Under the pieces are notes generated by a model. The model saw only the letters and a program-made list of their open reading frames with translations. It was not told the origin of the DNA and ran no database searches. A program made the position numbers and the translations under genes. From positions 1-43,399 of the forward strand of contig JAQVEG010000004.1 of the NCBI GenBank assembly GCA_028697725.1: a stretch of DNA of 43,399 nucleotides, read 5' to 3'. This document shows positions 1 to 7,744 of this stretch, piece after piece. Within the stretch, counting starts at the first letter, position 1; every line of letters starts with the position of its first letter. The DNA comes from Anaerostipes sp. (lineage in GTDB: Bacteria > Bacillota > Clostridia > Lachnospirales > Lachnospiraceae).

Positions 1-32
1 CTTTATTTATTTTCGCACAAGGAGAATTAATT

Positions 33-452
33 ATGATTCAAAAATCACATATTACCGTAAGATACGGAGAAACAGATCAAATGGGAATCGCTCATCACAG
101 TAACTATGCTGTATGGTTTGAAGTTGCAAGAACAGATTACATAAAGAATGCAGGGATTTCATATACCGATATTGAAAAAAAAGGCATTATTATGCCTCTT
201 TCAGAATTAACCTGTAAATATCGTCAGGCATCTTTTTATGAAGACGAGCTTACAATCTTTGCAAAAGTAACAAAGCTAACTCCTGTAAGAGTTGTATTTT
301 CCTATGAAGTTATGCGGGAATCTACAGATACTCTGATTGCAACTGGAACAACTACACATGGATTTGTGTCGAAAGAGCTTGTCCCTGTGAATATGAAGAA
401 GAACTTTCCTGATATTTATCACTTGTTTCTATCTTCACTAGAGTCTTGCTAA
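33..452 (+). CDS. Acyl-CoA thioesterase, YbgC/FadM-type hotdog fold
   Basis: Predicted small cytoplasmic thioester hydrolase of 139 residues, the usual size of a single hotdog domain. Near the N-terminus it carries the family signature ETDQMGIAHHSNY (residues 13-25), in which Asp15 is the expected catalytic residue and the G-x-A-H-H-S-N-Y stretch forms the active-site loop. A clear ribosome site (AAGGAG at 19-24) sits 8 bases before the ATG. The substrate cannot be read from the sequence; relatives act on short or aromatic acyl-CoAs. The gene converges on rlmH and the two coding regions overlap by 15 bp, which is unusual, because rlmH also lacks its normal C-terminus there. Upstream context is outside the window. 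Confidence 0.88.
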   Translation: MIQKSHITVRYGETDQMGIAHHSNYAVWFEVARTDYIKNAGISYTDIEKKGIIMPLSELTCKYRQASFYEDELTIFAKVTKLTPVRVVFSYEVMRESTDTLIATGTTTHGFVSKELVPVNMKKNFPDIYHLFLSSLESC

Positions 453-881
453 CTGTTCTAGGAGGATGACTCTCATCAATTGATGTGGAAATGTCATTTT
501 ACTAAAACTTAATTTTAAATTTCCTTTTTGGACAACCTTTTGGGAAAGTCCAAGAGAACCACCAATAACAAACACAATGGTTTGATTCTGATTTTTCCAG
601 ACATTCCATTGTGTTTTTAATTGTGCCGTTGATAACTGTTTTCCCTCAATACAAAGAGGAACAACTAGGCTTTGCTCTGGAATTCGTTTCATAATTCGCA
701 TGCCTTCTAACTCTTTTATTTTTTCTTCTTCTTTTTCACTGGCTTGTTCTGGCGTTTTCTCATCTGGTAATTCAATGATTTCAAACTTATAGTTCTTTCT
801 GATTGTTGTACTATATTCCTGAATCAAATCACGATAATGAGCTTCTTTTACTTTTCCAACACAAATTAATTTAATATTCAT
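438..881 (-). CDS. rlmH: RlmH, 23S rRNA pseudouridine-1915 N3-methyltransferase, C-terminally shortened
   Basis: SPOUT-family methyltransferase that methylates pseudouridine 1915 in helix 69 of 23S rRNA. The start is set at the ATG at 879-881 because GGAGATAAT lies directly before it and MNIKLICVGKVKE matches the family N-terminus; a TTG at 896 would add five residues. The SAM-binding IGGSLGLS and the KMTFPHQLMR motif are intact. The protein then ends at EQLARL. Family members continue here with a conserved tail of the form YRAF...EPYHK, making about 159 residues against 147 here. No other frame past the stop encodes this tail, so it is deleted, not frameshifted. Activity is doubtful because the tail contributes to the knot and active site in the family. 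Confidence 0.9.
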   Translation of the reverse strand: MNIKLICVGKVKEAHYRDLIQEYSTTIRKNYKFEIIELPDEKTPEQASEKEEEKIKELEGMRIMKRIPEQSLVVPLCIEGKQLSTAQLKTQWNVWKNQNQTIVFVIGGSLGLSQKVVQKGNLKLSFSKMTFPHQLMRVILLEQLARL

Positions 882-901
882 ATTATCTCCATTCAAAAAA
901 A

Positions 902-922
902 GAGTCTCCAGAATGGAAACTC
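902..922 (-). terminator. Rho-independent terminator after the zinc peptidase gene
   Basis: On the minus strand GAGTTTCC and GGAGACTC form an 8-bp stem with one G-U pair and a 5-base loop, followed by seven T residues (positions 895-901). It lies between the zinc peptidase stop and the rlmH ribosome site, so rlmH would be partly separated from the upstream gene. Confidence 0.75.
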
Positions 923-932
923 CTTTTATCCT

Positions 933-1640
933 TTAATCTCGATCGTTACCACTAAATAATAATACAAGACGTAGTAGACTTAAAATAGCAGACGCTGCTG
1001 CTGCCACATAGGTCAACGCTGCTGCCGTCAAGACTTTTCTTGTTTGTCTCACTTCTGTCTCCTGCATCATATTCGATGATGCCAAAATACGAAGGGCTCG
1101 ATTTGATGCATTAAACTCCACTGGTAATGTAATCAATTGAAATAATACTGCAAATGAAAACAAGAAAATACCTGTATATATCAATGTTTGATTCATACCC
1201 ATAATAACACCTAGTATAATAAAAACCCAAGATGCATTGGAACCAATATTCGCAACGGGAACAAATGCACTGCGAAGTTTTAATGGCATATATCCCTTAT
1301 TGTGCTGCACAGCATGCCCGCATTCATGAGCTGCAACACCTATAGCCGCAACTGATGTAGATCCATAGGTTGCATCTGACAATCTAAGTACCTTACTCTT
1401 TGGGTCATAGTGATCTGTTAAATTACCACTTACGTGTTCAACCCGAACATCATAAATCCCTGAGTATTCCAAAATCCGACTGGCAGCCTGAGCACCTGTC
1501 ATCCCTGATACACTTCTTACTCTTGAATACTTTCGGAACGTTGAATTCATCTTTCCAGATGCAATCAATGTAATTACAACTCCAATCAAGATTAGTATAT
1601 AAGTTCGATCGAAATACATTCCATAACCAAAACCGTACAT
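933..1640 (-). CDS. Membrane zinc metallopeptidase, YugP-like (Zn_peptidase_2 family)
   Basis: Predicted membrane-bound zinc protease of 235 residues. The zinc-binding motif HECGH is at residues 105-109, and hydrophobic segments are at about 13-27 and in the C-terminal half (roughly 140-170 and 205-230), as expected for YugP/Zn_peptidase_2 proteins. The start is placed at 1640, where AAGGAG lies just upstream of ATG-TAC; the open frame extends eight codons further without a better ribosome site. A near-consensus promoter precedes it and a terminator follows it, so it is probably a single-gene unit. The physiological substrate of this family is not established. Identification rests on the motif and topology. 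Confidence 0.88.
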   Translation of the reverse strand: MYGFGYGMYFDRTYILILIGVVITLIASGKMNSTFRKYSRVRSVSGMTGAQAASRILEYSGIYDVRVEHVSGNLTDHYDPKSKVLRLSDATYGSTSVAAIGVAAHECGHAVQHNKGYMPLKLRSAFVPVANIGSNASWVFIILGVIMGMNQTLIYTGIFLFSFAVLFQLITLPVEFNASNRALRILASSNMMQETEVRQTRKVLTAAALTYVAAAASAILSLLRLVLLFSGNDRD

Positions 1641-1681
1641 AAAAACTCCTTCTTTCATTTTCATTCTATATGTTGAAGAGG

Positions 1682-1710
1682 ATTATATCCCGAATGTATT
1701 AGCATTTCAA
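1682..1710 (-). promoter_or_regulatory. SigA-type promoter of the zinc peptidase gene
   Basis: TTGAAA (1705-1710) and TATAAT (1682-1687) are separated by 17 bases on the minus strand, about 40 bases before the chosen start codon. Confidence 0.75.
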
Positions 1711-1741
1711 GGGATTTCACAGAAAGTTTATAATATTAATA

Positions 1742-1822
1742 AAATTATTCGTCCCTTGCCGCACTAACGTGCTATTGGTTCCTCTAATTTCACCCTTGCA
1801 AGCAAGTGAAATTATTCGTCCC
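1742..1822. repeat. 14-bp direct repeat flanking a short insert at the 3' end of yebC
   Basis: AAATTATTCGTCCC occurs at 1742-1755 and again at 1809-1822. The second copy contains the last codons and stop of yebC. The 53 bp between them contain an 8-bp inverted repeat (AATTTCAC/GTGAAATT, partly in the right copy) and a GCAC-TAAC-GTGC hairpin. Nothing in the insert codes for protein. The arrangement resembles a duplicated target or attachment core with a small remnant between the copies, but slippage or a degenerate extragenic repeat is also possible. Confidence 0.6.
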
Positions 1823-2540
1823 AGTTTGTATATACCATTTGGACATCGTCATCTTCTTCTAGTAAATCCAGTGTCTTTTGTAGATTCTTAATATCTTCTT
1901 CTGCTGTTAATTCTACCATTGTATTACCAAGCATTGTCACTTCTGCATTTGCCATTGGTACTTGTGCATCTTCTAATGCCTTATGTACATCTGAAAAACT
2001 CTCTGGATCTGTTAATACTTCATAACTATCTTCTTCTGATAAGAAATCTTCTGCTCCTGCATCTAAAGCAAGCATCATAAGTTCATCTTCTTCTATTTCA
2101 CAATCTTCTTTTGAAATTAGAATTTGACCTTTCTTTTCAAACATAAAAGATACACATCCTGGGGTTCCAATACTTCCGTTTCCTTTGGTAAATGCACTTC
2201 TAACATTGGATGCTGTACGATTCTTATTGTCTGTTAATGCATCAACAATCACAGCAACTCCACTTGGCCCGTATCCTTCATATGTAATTGATTCATAGTT
2301 TACTGCATTCCCATCACCAGCTGCTTTTTTAATGCTGCGGTCAATGGTATCGTTTGGCATATTATTTGACTTTGCCTTTGCAATGATATCACGAAGCTTA
2401 TTGTTATTTTCTGGATCTGCTCCGCCTTCTTTTACTGCAACTGCAATTTCACGCCCTAATTTTGTGAATACTTTTCCTTTTTTTGCATCATTTCTCTCTT
2501 TTTTGTGTTTAATGTTCGCAAATTTACTGTGTCCTGACAT
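1812..2540 (-). CDS. yebC: YebC/PmpR family protein (TACO1-like)
   Basis: Conserved 242-residue cytoplasmic protein of the YebC/TACO1 family, described in different organisms as a transcription regulator or as a factor that helps translation of difficult (for example proline-rich) stretches. The hallmark start [14 protein letters not shown] is present and the length is typical. The acidic C-terminal region is also typical. AAAGGAGAAA precedes the ATG, and the stop of the upstream CBS-domain gene directly abuts the start codon, so the two are co-transcribed and probably translationally coupled. The last codons and stop lie inside a 14-bp sequence repeated 67 bp downstream. Confidence 0.93.
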   Translation of the reverse strand: MSGHSKFANIKHKKERNDAKKGKVFTKLGREIAVAVKEGGADPENNNKLRDIIAKAKSNNMPNDTIDRSIKKAAGDGNAVNYESITYEGYGPSGVAVIVDALTDNKNRTASNVRSAFTKGNGSIGTPGCVSFMFEKKGQILISKEDCEIEEDELMMLALDAGAEDFLSEEDSYEVLTDPESFSDVHKALEDAQVPMANAEVTMLGNTMVELTAEEDIKNLQKTLDLLEEDDDVQMVYTNWDE

Positions 2541-3470
2541 CTAATTTTCTCCTTTATTTACTTTTATTTTTTCAACCTTTACTTGTCTGATTACTTTGTC
2601 ATGAATATCAAGGGATTTGAAAGACCAACCCTGAAAAATAATTTCAACTTCTTCGTTCTCGTCTGGTAAATGCCCAAGCTGATCTACTAAAAATCCGCTT
2701 AGTGTTTCAATATCCTCTACATCAATCTTTATCTGTAAAGCATCTTCCACATCCTCTAATCTTGTAGAACCTCGCATCAAATATAAATCTGTCCAACCAA
2801 GCTTTGTGATATCTCGGTCTTCCACATCATATTCATCTAAAATATTTCCCACAATAACTTCTAGCATATCTTCCATGGAAACAATGCCTTCTGTCTGACT
2901 ATACTCATCAATGACAACTGCCATATGAATCTTCTTGGTCTGCATCTCCTGAAATAAATCTGATAAATTCATAGTCTGATGCACAAAAAAAGCATCTCTT
3001 GCAATATTTAATAAAGACACGTCTTTATTATGTATGTATGCATCAAAAACATCTTTTAAATACAACACACCTAAAATATGGTCAATATCTTCCTCGTAGA
3101 GAGGATACCTTGAATATGGTTCATCTAGCATGTAGTTCAAAGCCTCTTCTAGTGTTGATTCACTATCAATGGCATGAATCTTCTTTCTAGAAGTCATAAC
3201 ATCAGTTACATCCTTATCTCCAAATTCAAAAACATTGGTAATCATCTTTGCTTCATCTTCTAAAATGACTCCCTGCTCATGACCTTCGTTGACAATGTTC
3301 ATGATTTCTTCTTCATATTCATTGTCCTCTTCTTCATCTTCCACTTCCCCTGGGGGCTTTGCTTTTCCCCTTGTCTTTATCTTGCTTGCACCTAAGAAAT
3401 AACCGCATGCTCCTCCCGCTAAGAAAAAACATACAATGATTAAAATCATCAGGGCACTAAAATCCTCCAT
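2541..3470 (-). CDS. CBS-pair and CorC_HlyC domain membrane protein (hemolysin/CNNM-like, lacking DUF21)
   Basis: Protein of 309 residues with one N-terminal membrane helix (about residues 5-28), an acidic linker, a tandem CBS domain pair (about 85-215) and a C-terminal CorC_HlyC transporter-associated domain (about 225-305). Full-length CNNM/HlyC relatives have a four-helix DUF21 transport domain in front of the CBS pair; here a single helix replaces it. It is therefore more likely a nucleotide-sensing accessory or divalent-ion homeostasis protein than a complete transporter. Phrases such as VTDVMTSRKKI, EPYSRYPLYEE and VVIDEYSQTEGIVSMED are typical of the family. It lies between mazF and yebC and has its own promoter. 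Confidence 0.85.
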   Translation of the reverse strand: MEDFSALMILIIVCFFLAGGACGYFLGASKIKTRGKAKPPGEVEDEEEDNEYEEEIMNIVNEGHEQGVILEDEAKMITNVFEFGDKDVTDVMTSRKKIHAIDSESTLEEALNYMLDEPYSRYPLYEEDIDHILGVLYLKDVFDAYIHNKDVSLLNIARDAFFVHQTMNLSDLFQEMQTKKIHMAVVIDEYSQTEGIVSMEDMLEVIVGNILDEYDVEDRDITKLGWTDLYLMRGSTRLEDVEDALQIKIDVEDIETLSGFLVDQLGHLPDENEEVEIIFQGWSFKSLDIHDKVIRQVKVEKIKVNKGEN

Positions 3471-3518
3471 AAAACTCTCCTTTTGTAATCTATTTATCTG
3501 ATTGAAAACCTAACTTAA

Positions 3519-3547
3519 AATATATCATTATATATAGAAAAGGTCAA
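3519..3547 (-). promoter_or_regulatory. Promoter upstream of the CBS protein-yebC pair
   Basis: TTGACC (3542-3547) and TATATT (3519-3524) are separated by 17 bases on the minus strand, just after the mazF stop. This would let the last two genes of the run be transcribed separately from rex-acpS-nnr-alr-mazF. Confidence 0.6.
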
Positions 3548-3552
3548 CTTTC

Positions 3553-3903
3553 TTATGTAATATCTAAATTCAGACTGACTTTTAATGCCTTATCAACCTG
3601 TTCTAGAATATAACAATTCAAATGACAAACCTTTTCTCTTAATCTGCTTTTGTCAATGGTTCTAATTTGTTCTAATAAAATAACCGAATTCTTTTCTAAC
3701 TGGCATTTTCTACAATCTAGTGGCACATGTGTAGGAAGTTTTGCTTTATTCATTTTACTTGTAATCGCTGCACATATCACAGTTGGGCTATAACGATTTC
3801 CAGCATCATTTTGTAAAATAATCACTGGTCTGATTCCGCCTTGCTCAGATCCAACCACTGGTCTTAAATCTGCATAGAAAATATCTCCACGTCTTATAAT
3901 CAT
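3553..3903 (-). CDS. mazF: MazF/EndoA-type endoribonuclease (PemK family)
   Basis: Predicted sequence-specific mRNA-cleaving toxin of 116 residues. The start is set at ATG 3903 (GGAG seven bases upstream), giving [20 protein letters not shown], which matches Bacillus EndoA closely; the longer frame beginning at 3966 has no ribosome site. Conserved motifs include the RPVIILQND strand, the SPTVI and KLPTHV segments, and [11 protein letters not shown]. In Bacillus the order is alr-antitoxin-toxin; here only 72 bp separate the alr stop from the toxin start and they encode no ribbon-helix-helix antitoxin. Either the antitoxin is elsewhere or this copy works as a solitary RNase. Confidence 0.9.
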   Translation of the reverse strand: MIIRRGDIFYADLRPVVGSEQGGIRPVIILQNDAGNRYSPTVICAAITSKMNKAKLPTHVPLDCRKCQLEKNSVILLEQIRTIDKSRLREKVCHLNCYILEQVDKALKVSLNLDIT

Positions 3904-3975
3904 AGCTACTCTCCATCTTTTTAATATTTTATGAAGAGTATTTACAATACTTTCAAAAGTATTCAAATCTATGTT

Positions 3976-5103
3976 TTATTTTTTATAAAAACGTGGCACT
4001 CGCTTACTAATGTCACATACTAACTCATAATTAATGGTTCCAATCATTGTTGCAATCTCATCGGCTGAAACACAAACATCCCCATCTTGTCCCATTAAAG
4101 TAACTTGATCCATTAAGTTTACGTCTTTTATATTTGTAACGTCTACCATAAACTGATCCATACAGACACGTCCAATAATTGGTGCATACTGTCCTCGGAT
4201 TATGACCCGACCTTTTGAAGACAAAGATCTTGGATAACCATCTGCATAACCCACAGGAATCGTTGCTATTTTCGTTTTCTTATCTGTAACATAAGTTCCA
4301 TTGTAACTGATGCCTTCTCCAGCATCTACTTCCTTTATATGCACAATATGAGTCTTTAGTTCCATGGCTGGTTTTAAATCTAATACATTTTTTGACACAT
4401 CACTAGATGGATATAGTCCATAGGTAATGATTCCAGATCGGACCATATTCTTTCTACAATCATCCATATCAATAATAGCTGCACTGTTGGAAATATGTTT
4501 TACTGGAATATGTATCCCCTCATCTTCTATTTCCTGCACAAAATCATCGTATCGTTTTTTCTGCTTGTATGCAGCTTCTTTATCTTTTTCATCTGCTCTT
4601 GCAAAATGTGTGAAAATTCCTTCTATCTGAATCATTGGAAGCTGGCTTATTTTCTTTATTTCTTTTAGAGATTCTTGGGTTGGTTTAAATCCAATTCGAT
4701 TCATACCAGTATCCACCTTTATATGAATCTTGGCTTCATTTCCAGTAGAAACTGCAACATCTGACAATTCTTTGACCATATCATAAGAAAACATGGTCAT
4801 AGCAACATTATGCTCAATTAATGTTTTGTACTGTGCTGGTGCTGTAAATCCTAAAATTAAAATTGGAGTTTTCGTTCCAGCTTCTCTTAGCTCTATGGCC
4901 TCTTCCATAATTGCCACTGCATATCCGCCAATTCCAATTTTATCAAGTTCCTGTGCAATGGGAACTGCACCATGTCCATATCCATCGGCTTTAATTACTG
5001 CCATAACTTTTGTATCCTTACCAACGACTCTCATGACTTCTTTTATATTATGTACAATTGCAGATAAGTCTATTTCTGCTTTTACTCGAAAATATTCTTC
5101 CAC
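3976..5103 (-). CDS. alr: Alanine racemase
   Basis: PLP enzyme that interconverts L- and D-alanine for peptidoglycan synthesis. The 375-residue protein has the PLP-binding lysine at Lys38 in VIKADGYGHG, the TIM-barrel N-domain, and the C-domain with SYNGTY (second catalytic base region), PVGYADGYPR and GRVCMDQFMVDVT. The start codon is GTG at 5101-5103, eight bases after an AGGAGG inside the last codons of nnr, which implies translational coupling with that gene. Length and motifs are complete. In spore formers alr genes may serve vegetative growth or spore coats; the position in the rex-acpS-nnr run suggests the vegetative enzyme. Confidence 0.95.
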   Translation of the reverse strand: MEEYFRVKAEIDLSAIVHNIKEVMRVVGKDTKVMAVIKADGYGHGAVPIAQELDKIGIGGYAVAIMEEAIELREAGTKTPILILGFTAPAQYKTLIEHNVAMTMFSYDMVKELSDVAVSTGNEAKIHIKVDTGMNRIGFKPTQESLKEIKKISQLPMIQIEGIFTHFARADEKDKEAAYKQKKRYDDFVQEIEDEGIHIPVKHISNSAAIIDMDDCRKNMVRSGIITYGLYPSSDVSKNVLDLKPAMELKTHIVHIKEVDAGEGISYNGTYVTDKKTKIATIPVGYADGYPRSLSSKGRVIIRGQYAPIIGRVCMDQFMVDVTNIKDVNLMDQVTLMGQDGDVCVSADEIATMIGTINYELVCDISKRVPRFYKK

Positions 5104-5104
5104 T

Positions 5105-6568
5105 TTACTTTCCTCCTACAATCTTGGATAGAGATTCTACAATGTCTGACGCAATCATGCTGTTTTCTCCCTTTTCCTTTGCAGCTTCATCTCCTGCTAA
5201 TCCATGAATATATACGCCTAATTTTGCGGCTTTCTTCACAGATATTTTCCTTCCTGTTAAACTTCCTATGACTCCACTAAGTACATCTCCACTGCCACCT
5301 GTTGCCATTCCATGATTCCCACTTTGATTAAAATAAACAGTATCACGTTCTGACACAACAATTGTAGTTGCATCTTTTAAAACAATGGTTCCATGATATG
5401 TTTCTGATAAATCTGTAGCTGCCTTTGTAAGATGATCTAAAACATATTGAATGGTAACATTTAAAAGTCTTGCCGCTTCGCCAACATGAGGTGTCAAGAT
5501 GCAACCATAGTCATATTCTATCTTCATCTTATAGTGACTGATTGTGTTTAATCCATCTGCATCGATTACAAGTGGTGTTTTCCCTTTTTGTAATATGGTT
5601 CCAAGGAGCTGTTTTGTTTCCTCGCCCACTCCCAATCCAGGTCCAAATACAATACTGTCACACCATTGTAAGTCCTCTTCTAACTCATCCCATCTTCCAA
5701 TGACTGCCTCTGGAATTTTGCTTTGAAGAATGATTCTGTTTTCTTCGTGGGTTGATATTTTAACAAGTCCACTTCCCATGCGATATGCTGCTTTTCCTGC
5801 AAAATAAGCTGCCCCTGCCATTCCTTTTTGTCCTGCAACAATTAAGACTTTTCCGTAACTACCTTTATTTGAATGTTTTTTCCTCTTTGGAATGCGATTT
5901 AAATCATCTAAATCATAGGTAATCCCTGTTGCATACTTTGTAAATGTATCGTCAAAAAAGCCAATGTCAGCTGTAATAATTTCCCCGGCATATTCTCTTC
6001 CTGGGTACAATAACTGTCCCCTTTTCTTTGCTCCATAAGTCACTGTCACATCTGCTCGAATTCCACAGCCTAAAACTTTTCCTGTATCTCCACTAATTCC
6101 CGAGGGAATATCAATGGACATCACCTTTGCTTTAGATTCATTGATTGCAAGAATCATATCCTTAAACTCTCCAGATACTTCTCTTGAAAGTCCCACTCCA
6201 AAAAGTCCTTCCACAATCCATTCATAATCATCTATATCTATTTGATCCACAGGATATGCTCCTAATCGATTTAAAATTCCTAATTGAGTATTTAAATCCT
6301 TAGAATAATGCTCTTCATTTCCAATTACCATATATTCAACAAGATAATTCTCTTCTAACAAAATTCTTGCAACTCCAAGGGCATCACCACCATTGTTCCC
6401 AATTCCAGCAATTACAAGAATCTTGTCTTGTGCCCTAACTCTTTTTTTTAATTCCTGGGCAGTTGCTAAAGCTGCACGTTCCATGAGTACAAGACCTGGA
6501 ATTCCGATTCCCTCTATGGTTTCTTTATCCACCTTTTGCATTTCCTGATTTTTTAAGACATATTTCAT
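5105..6568 (-). CDS. nnr: Bifunctional NAD(P)H-hydrate epimerase/dehydratase
   Basis: Repairs damaged (hydrated) NADH and NADPH. The 487-residue fusion has an N-terminal epimerase domain (about 1-210, with GIGNNGGDALGVARIL) and a C-terminal ADP-dependent dehydratase domain (about 225-487, with MGSGLVKI, FGPGLG, VIDADGLN, LTPHVGEAARLL and NHGMATGGSGDVLSGV). Both domains look intact. AGGAG precedes the ATG, and the start overlaps the acpS stop by 4 bp (ATGA). The order acpS-nnr-alr is common in clostridia. Confidence 0.95.
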   Translation of the reverse strand: MKYVLKNQEMQKVDKETIEGIGIPGLVLMERAALATAQELKKRVRAQDKILVIAGIGNNGGDALGVARILLEENYLVEYMVIGNEEHYSKDLNTQLGILNRLGAYPVDQIDIDDYEWIVEGLFGVGLSREVSGEFKDMILAINESKAKVMSIDIPSGISGDTGKVLGCGIRADVTVTYGAKKRGQLLYPGREYAGEIITADIGFFDDTFTKYATGITYDLDDLNRIPKRKKHSNKGSYGKVLIVAGQKGMAGAAYFAGKAAYRMGSGLVKISTHEENRIILQSKIPEAVIGRWDELEEDLQWCDSIVFGPGLGVGEETKQLLGTILQKGKTPLVIDADGLNTISHYKMKIEYDYGCILTPHVGEAARLLNVTIQYVLDHLTKAATDLSETYHGTIVLKDATTIVVSERDTVYFNQSGNHGMATGGSGDVLSGVIGSLTGRKISVKKAAKLGVYIHGLAGDEAAKEKGENSMIASDIVESLSKIVGGK

Positions 6569-6927
6569 ATACTTTCTCCTATCGCAATTGCACTTGCAAA
6601 CTCTTTTGTATTGGAAATAGAAACATGGATTCGCTGAATTCCCAGTTCCTTAGCCTTATGCTGCGCTCGCCCTGACAGCACAACATAAGGTGCCCCTGCA
6701 TCGTTTCGCAAAACTTCAATTTCATATATTTCTATGCCGAAAAAGCCGGTTCCAAATACCTTGGAAACGGCTTCTTTTACTGCAAAATTGCCTGCAAGAG
6801 TCGTAATATTTCCTTTTGAAAAAGTCAATTCCTCCTCCGTATAGATACGACTTAAAACTTTACGTCTTTCTATCATCTTACGGATTCGTTCTATTTCAAC
6901 TAAGTCTGTTCCGACACCAACAATCAT
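6565..6927 (-). CDS. acpS: Holo-[acyl-carrier-protein] synthase
   Basis: Transfers the 4'-phosphopantetheine arm of CoA to acyl carrier protein, switching on fatty acid synthesis. The 120-residue length is typical. The Mg-binding motif GVGTDLVEIERI is at residues 4-15 and the second motif NFAVKEAVSKVFGTG near the middle; the end HVSISNTKEFASAIAI is also typical. It starts one base after the rex stop with GAGG as ribosome site and overlaps nnr by 4 bp at its end, so it is part of the rex-led operon. Confidence 0.95.
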   Translation of the reverse strand: MIVGVGTDLVEIERIRKMIERRKVLSRIYTEEELTFSKGNITTLAGNFAVKEAVSKVFGTGFFGIEIYEIEVLRNDAGAPYVVLSGRAQHKAKELGIQRIHVSISNTKEFASAIAIGESI

Positions 6928-6928
6928 C

Positions 6929-7570
6929 TTATTCCTCTCTACTGCGAATATTATAAGTCAACGTCATAAGGCTCTCTGCTAAATGAACATTCTCAACAGT
7001 TACACTTTCTGGAAGTGTTAAGTCCACTGGTGCAAAGTTCCAAAATCCCTTAATTCCCCAGTTCACCATGCTCTTTGCAATCTTTGGTGCTTGGTCTTGT
7101 GGTAGTGTCAGTGCAGCAATCTTAATATCATTGTGTTTAATAAAATCTTCTAAATCATCAATATCTCTTACTTCTACACCATTTACAGTGATTCCGATTA
7201 ATTTTGGGTTCACATCAAACATTGCAACAACTTTATATCCAAAACTCTCATTGAAATCACGATAATTAGCAAGTGCCTGGCCTAAATTACCAGATCCAAC
7301 AATAATCATCTCATTACTTTTATCTAATCCTAAAATCTTCCCTATCTCGGTGTATAAATTCTCAACATTGTAACCATATCCCTGTTGTCCAAATCCACCA
7401 AAATTATTCAAATCCTGTCGAATCTGAGACGCTGTTACTTTCATTCGTTCACTTAGCTCTTTTGATGAAATTCTAGTAATATTTCTTTGCTTTAATGCCC
7501 CTAAATACCTATAATATCTTGGCAACCGCTTGATAACAGCTGGCGAAATATTCTTTTCTGTACTTGTCAT
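6929..7570 (-). CDS. rex: Redox-sensing transcriptional repressor Rex
   Basis: NADH/NAD+-responsive repressor of fermentation and respiration genes. The 213-residue protein has an N-terminal winged helix (about 1-80, with SSKELSERMKVTASQIRQDL and the FGGFGQQGYGY link) and a Rossmann fold with VGSGNLGQALANY. The C-terminal domain-swap helix is present. It is the first gene of its operon, with GGGAGG six bases before the ATG and a consensus promoter. It is divergent from a YdiF-like ABC-F gene, as rex is close to ydiF in Bacillus. No complete Rex operator was seen at its own promoter. Confidence 0.96.
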   Translation of the reverse strand: MTSTEKNISPAVIKRLPRYYRYLGALKQRNITRISSKELSERMKVTASQIRQDLNNFGGFGQQGYGYNVENLYTEIGKILGLDKSNEMIIVGSGNLGQALANYRDFNESFGYKVVAMFDVNPKLIGITVNGVEVRDIDDLEDFIKHNDIKIAALTLPQDQAPKIAKSMVNWGIKGFWNFAPVDLTLPESVTVENVHLAESLMTLTYNIRSREE

Positions 7571-7602
7571 ATGCGTCCTCCCGAATTTATTCTCTAATAG
7601 AA

Positions 7603-7631
7603 ATTATATAAGATTGTCTATTTTGTGTCAA
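7603..7631 (-). promoter_or_regulatory. Consensus SigA promoter of the rex operon
   Basis: TTGACA (7626-7631), 17-base spacer, TATAAT (7603-7608) on the minus strand: both hexamers match consensus exactly. The leader before the rex ATG is about 25-30 bases. Confidence 0.9.
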
Positions 7632-7744
7632 ATAAATTTTTAATACTTTTGTTAATGTTTCTTATTTTTTATTCAACATTTCTTTCAAAAATCCTTTTAA
7701 ATATGTTATTCTATTGTTTAGAATTATTGGGAAAGGGAATAACT

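Noticed and set aside
7649-7655. A possible Rex operator (TTGTTAA) between rex and the ABC-F gene
   Set aside because: Only one half-site is present; the partner TTAACAA is missing at the right spacing.
7625-7744. A longer N-terminus for the ABC-F protein with a hydrophobic stretch
   Set aside because: No ribosome site, and the family N-terminus begins at ATG 7745; the upstream AT-rich DNA only looks hydrophobic when translated.
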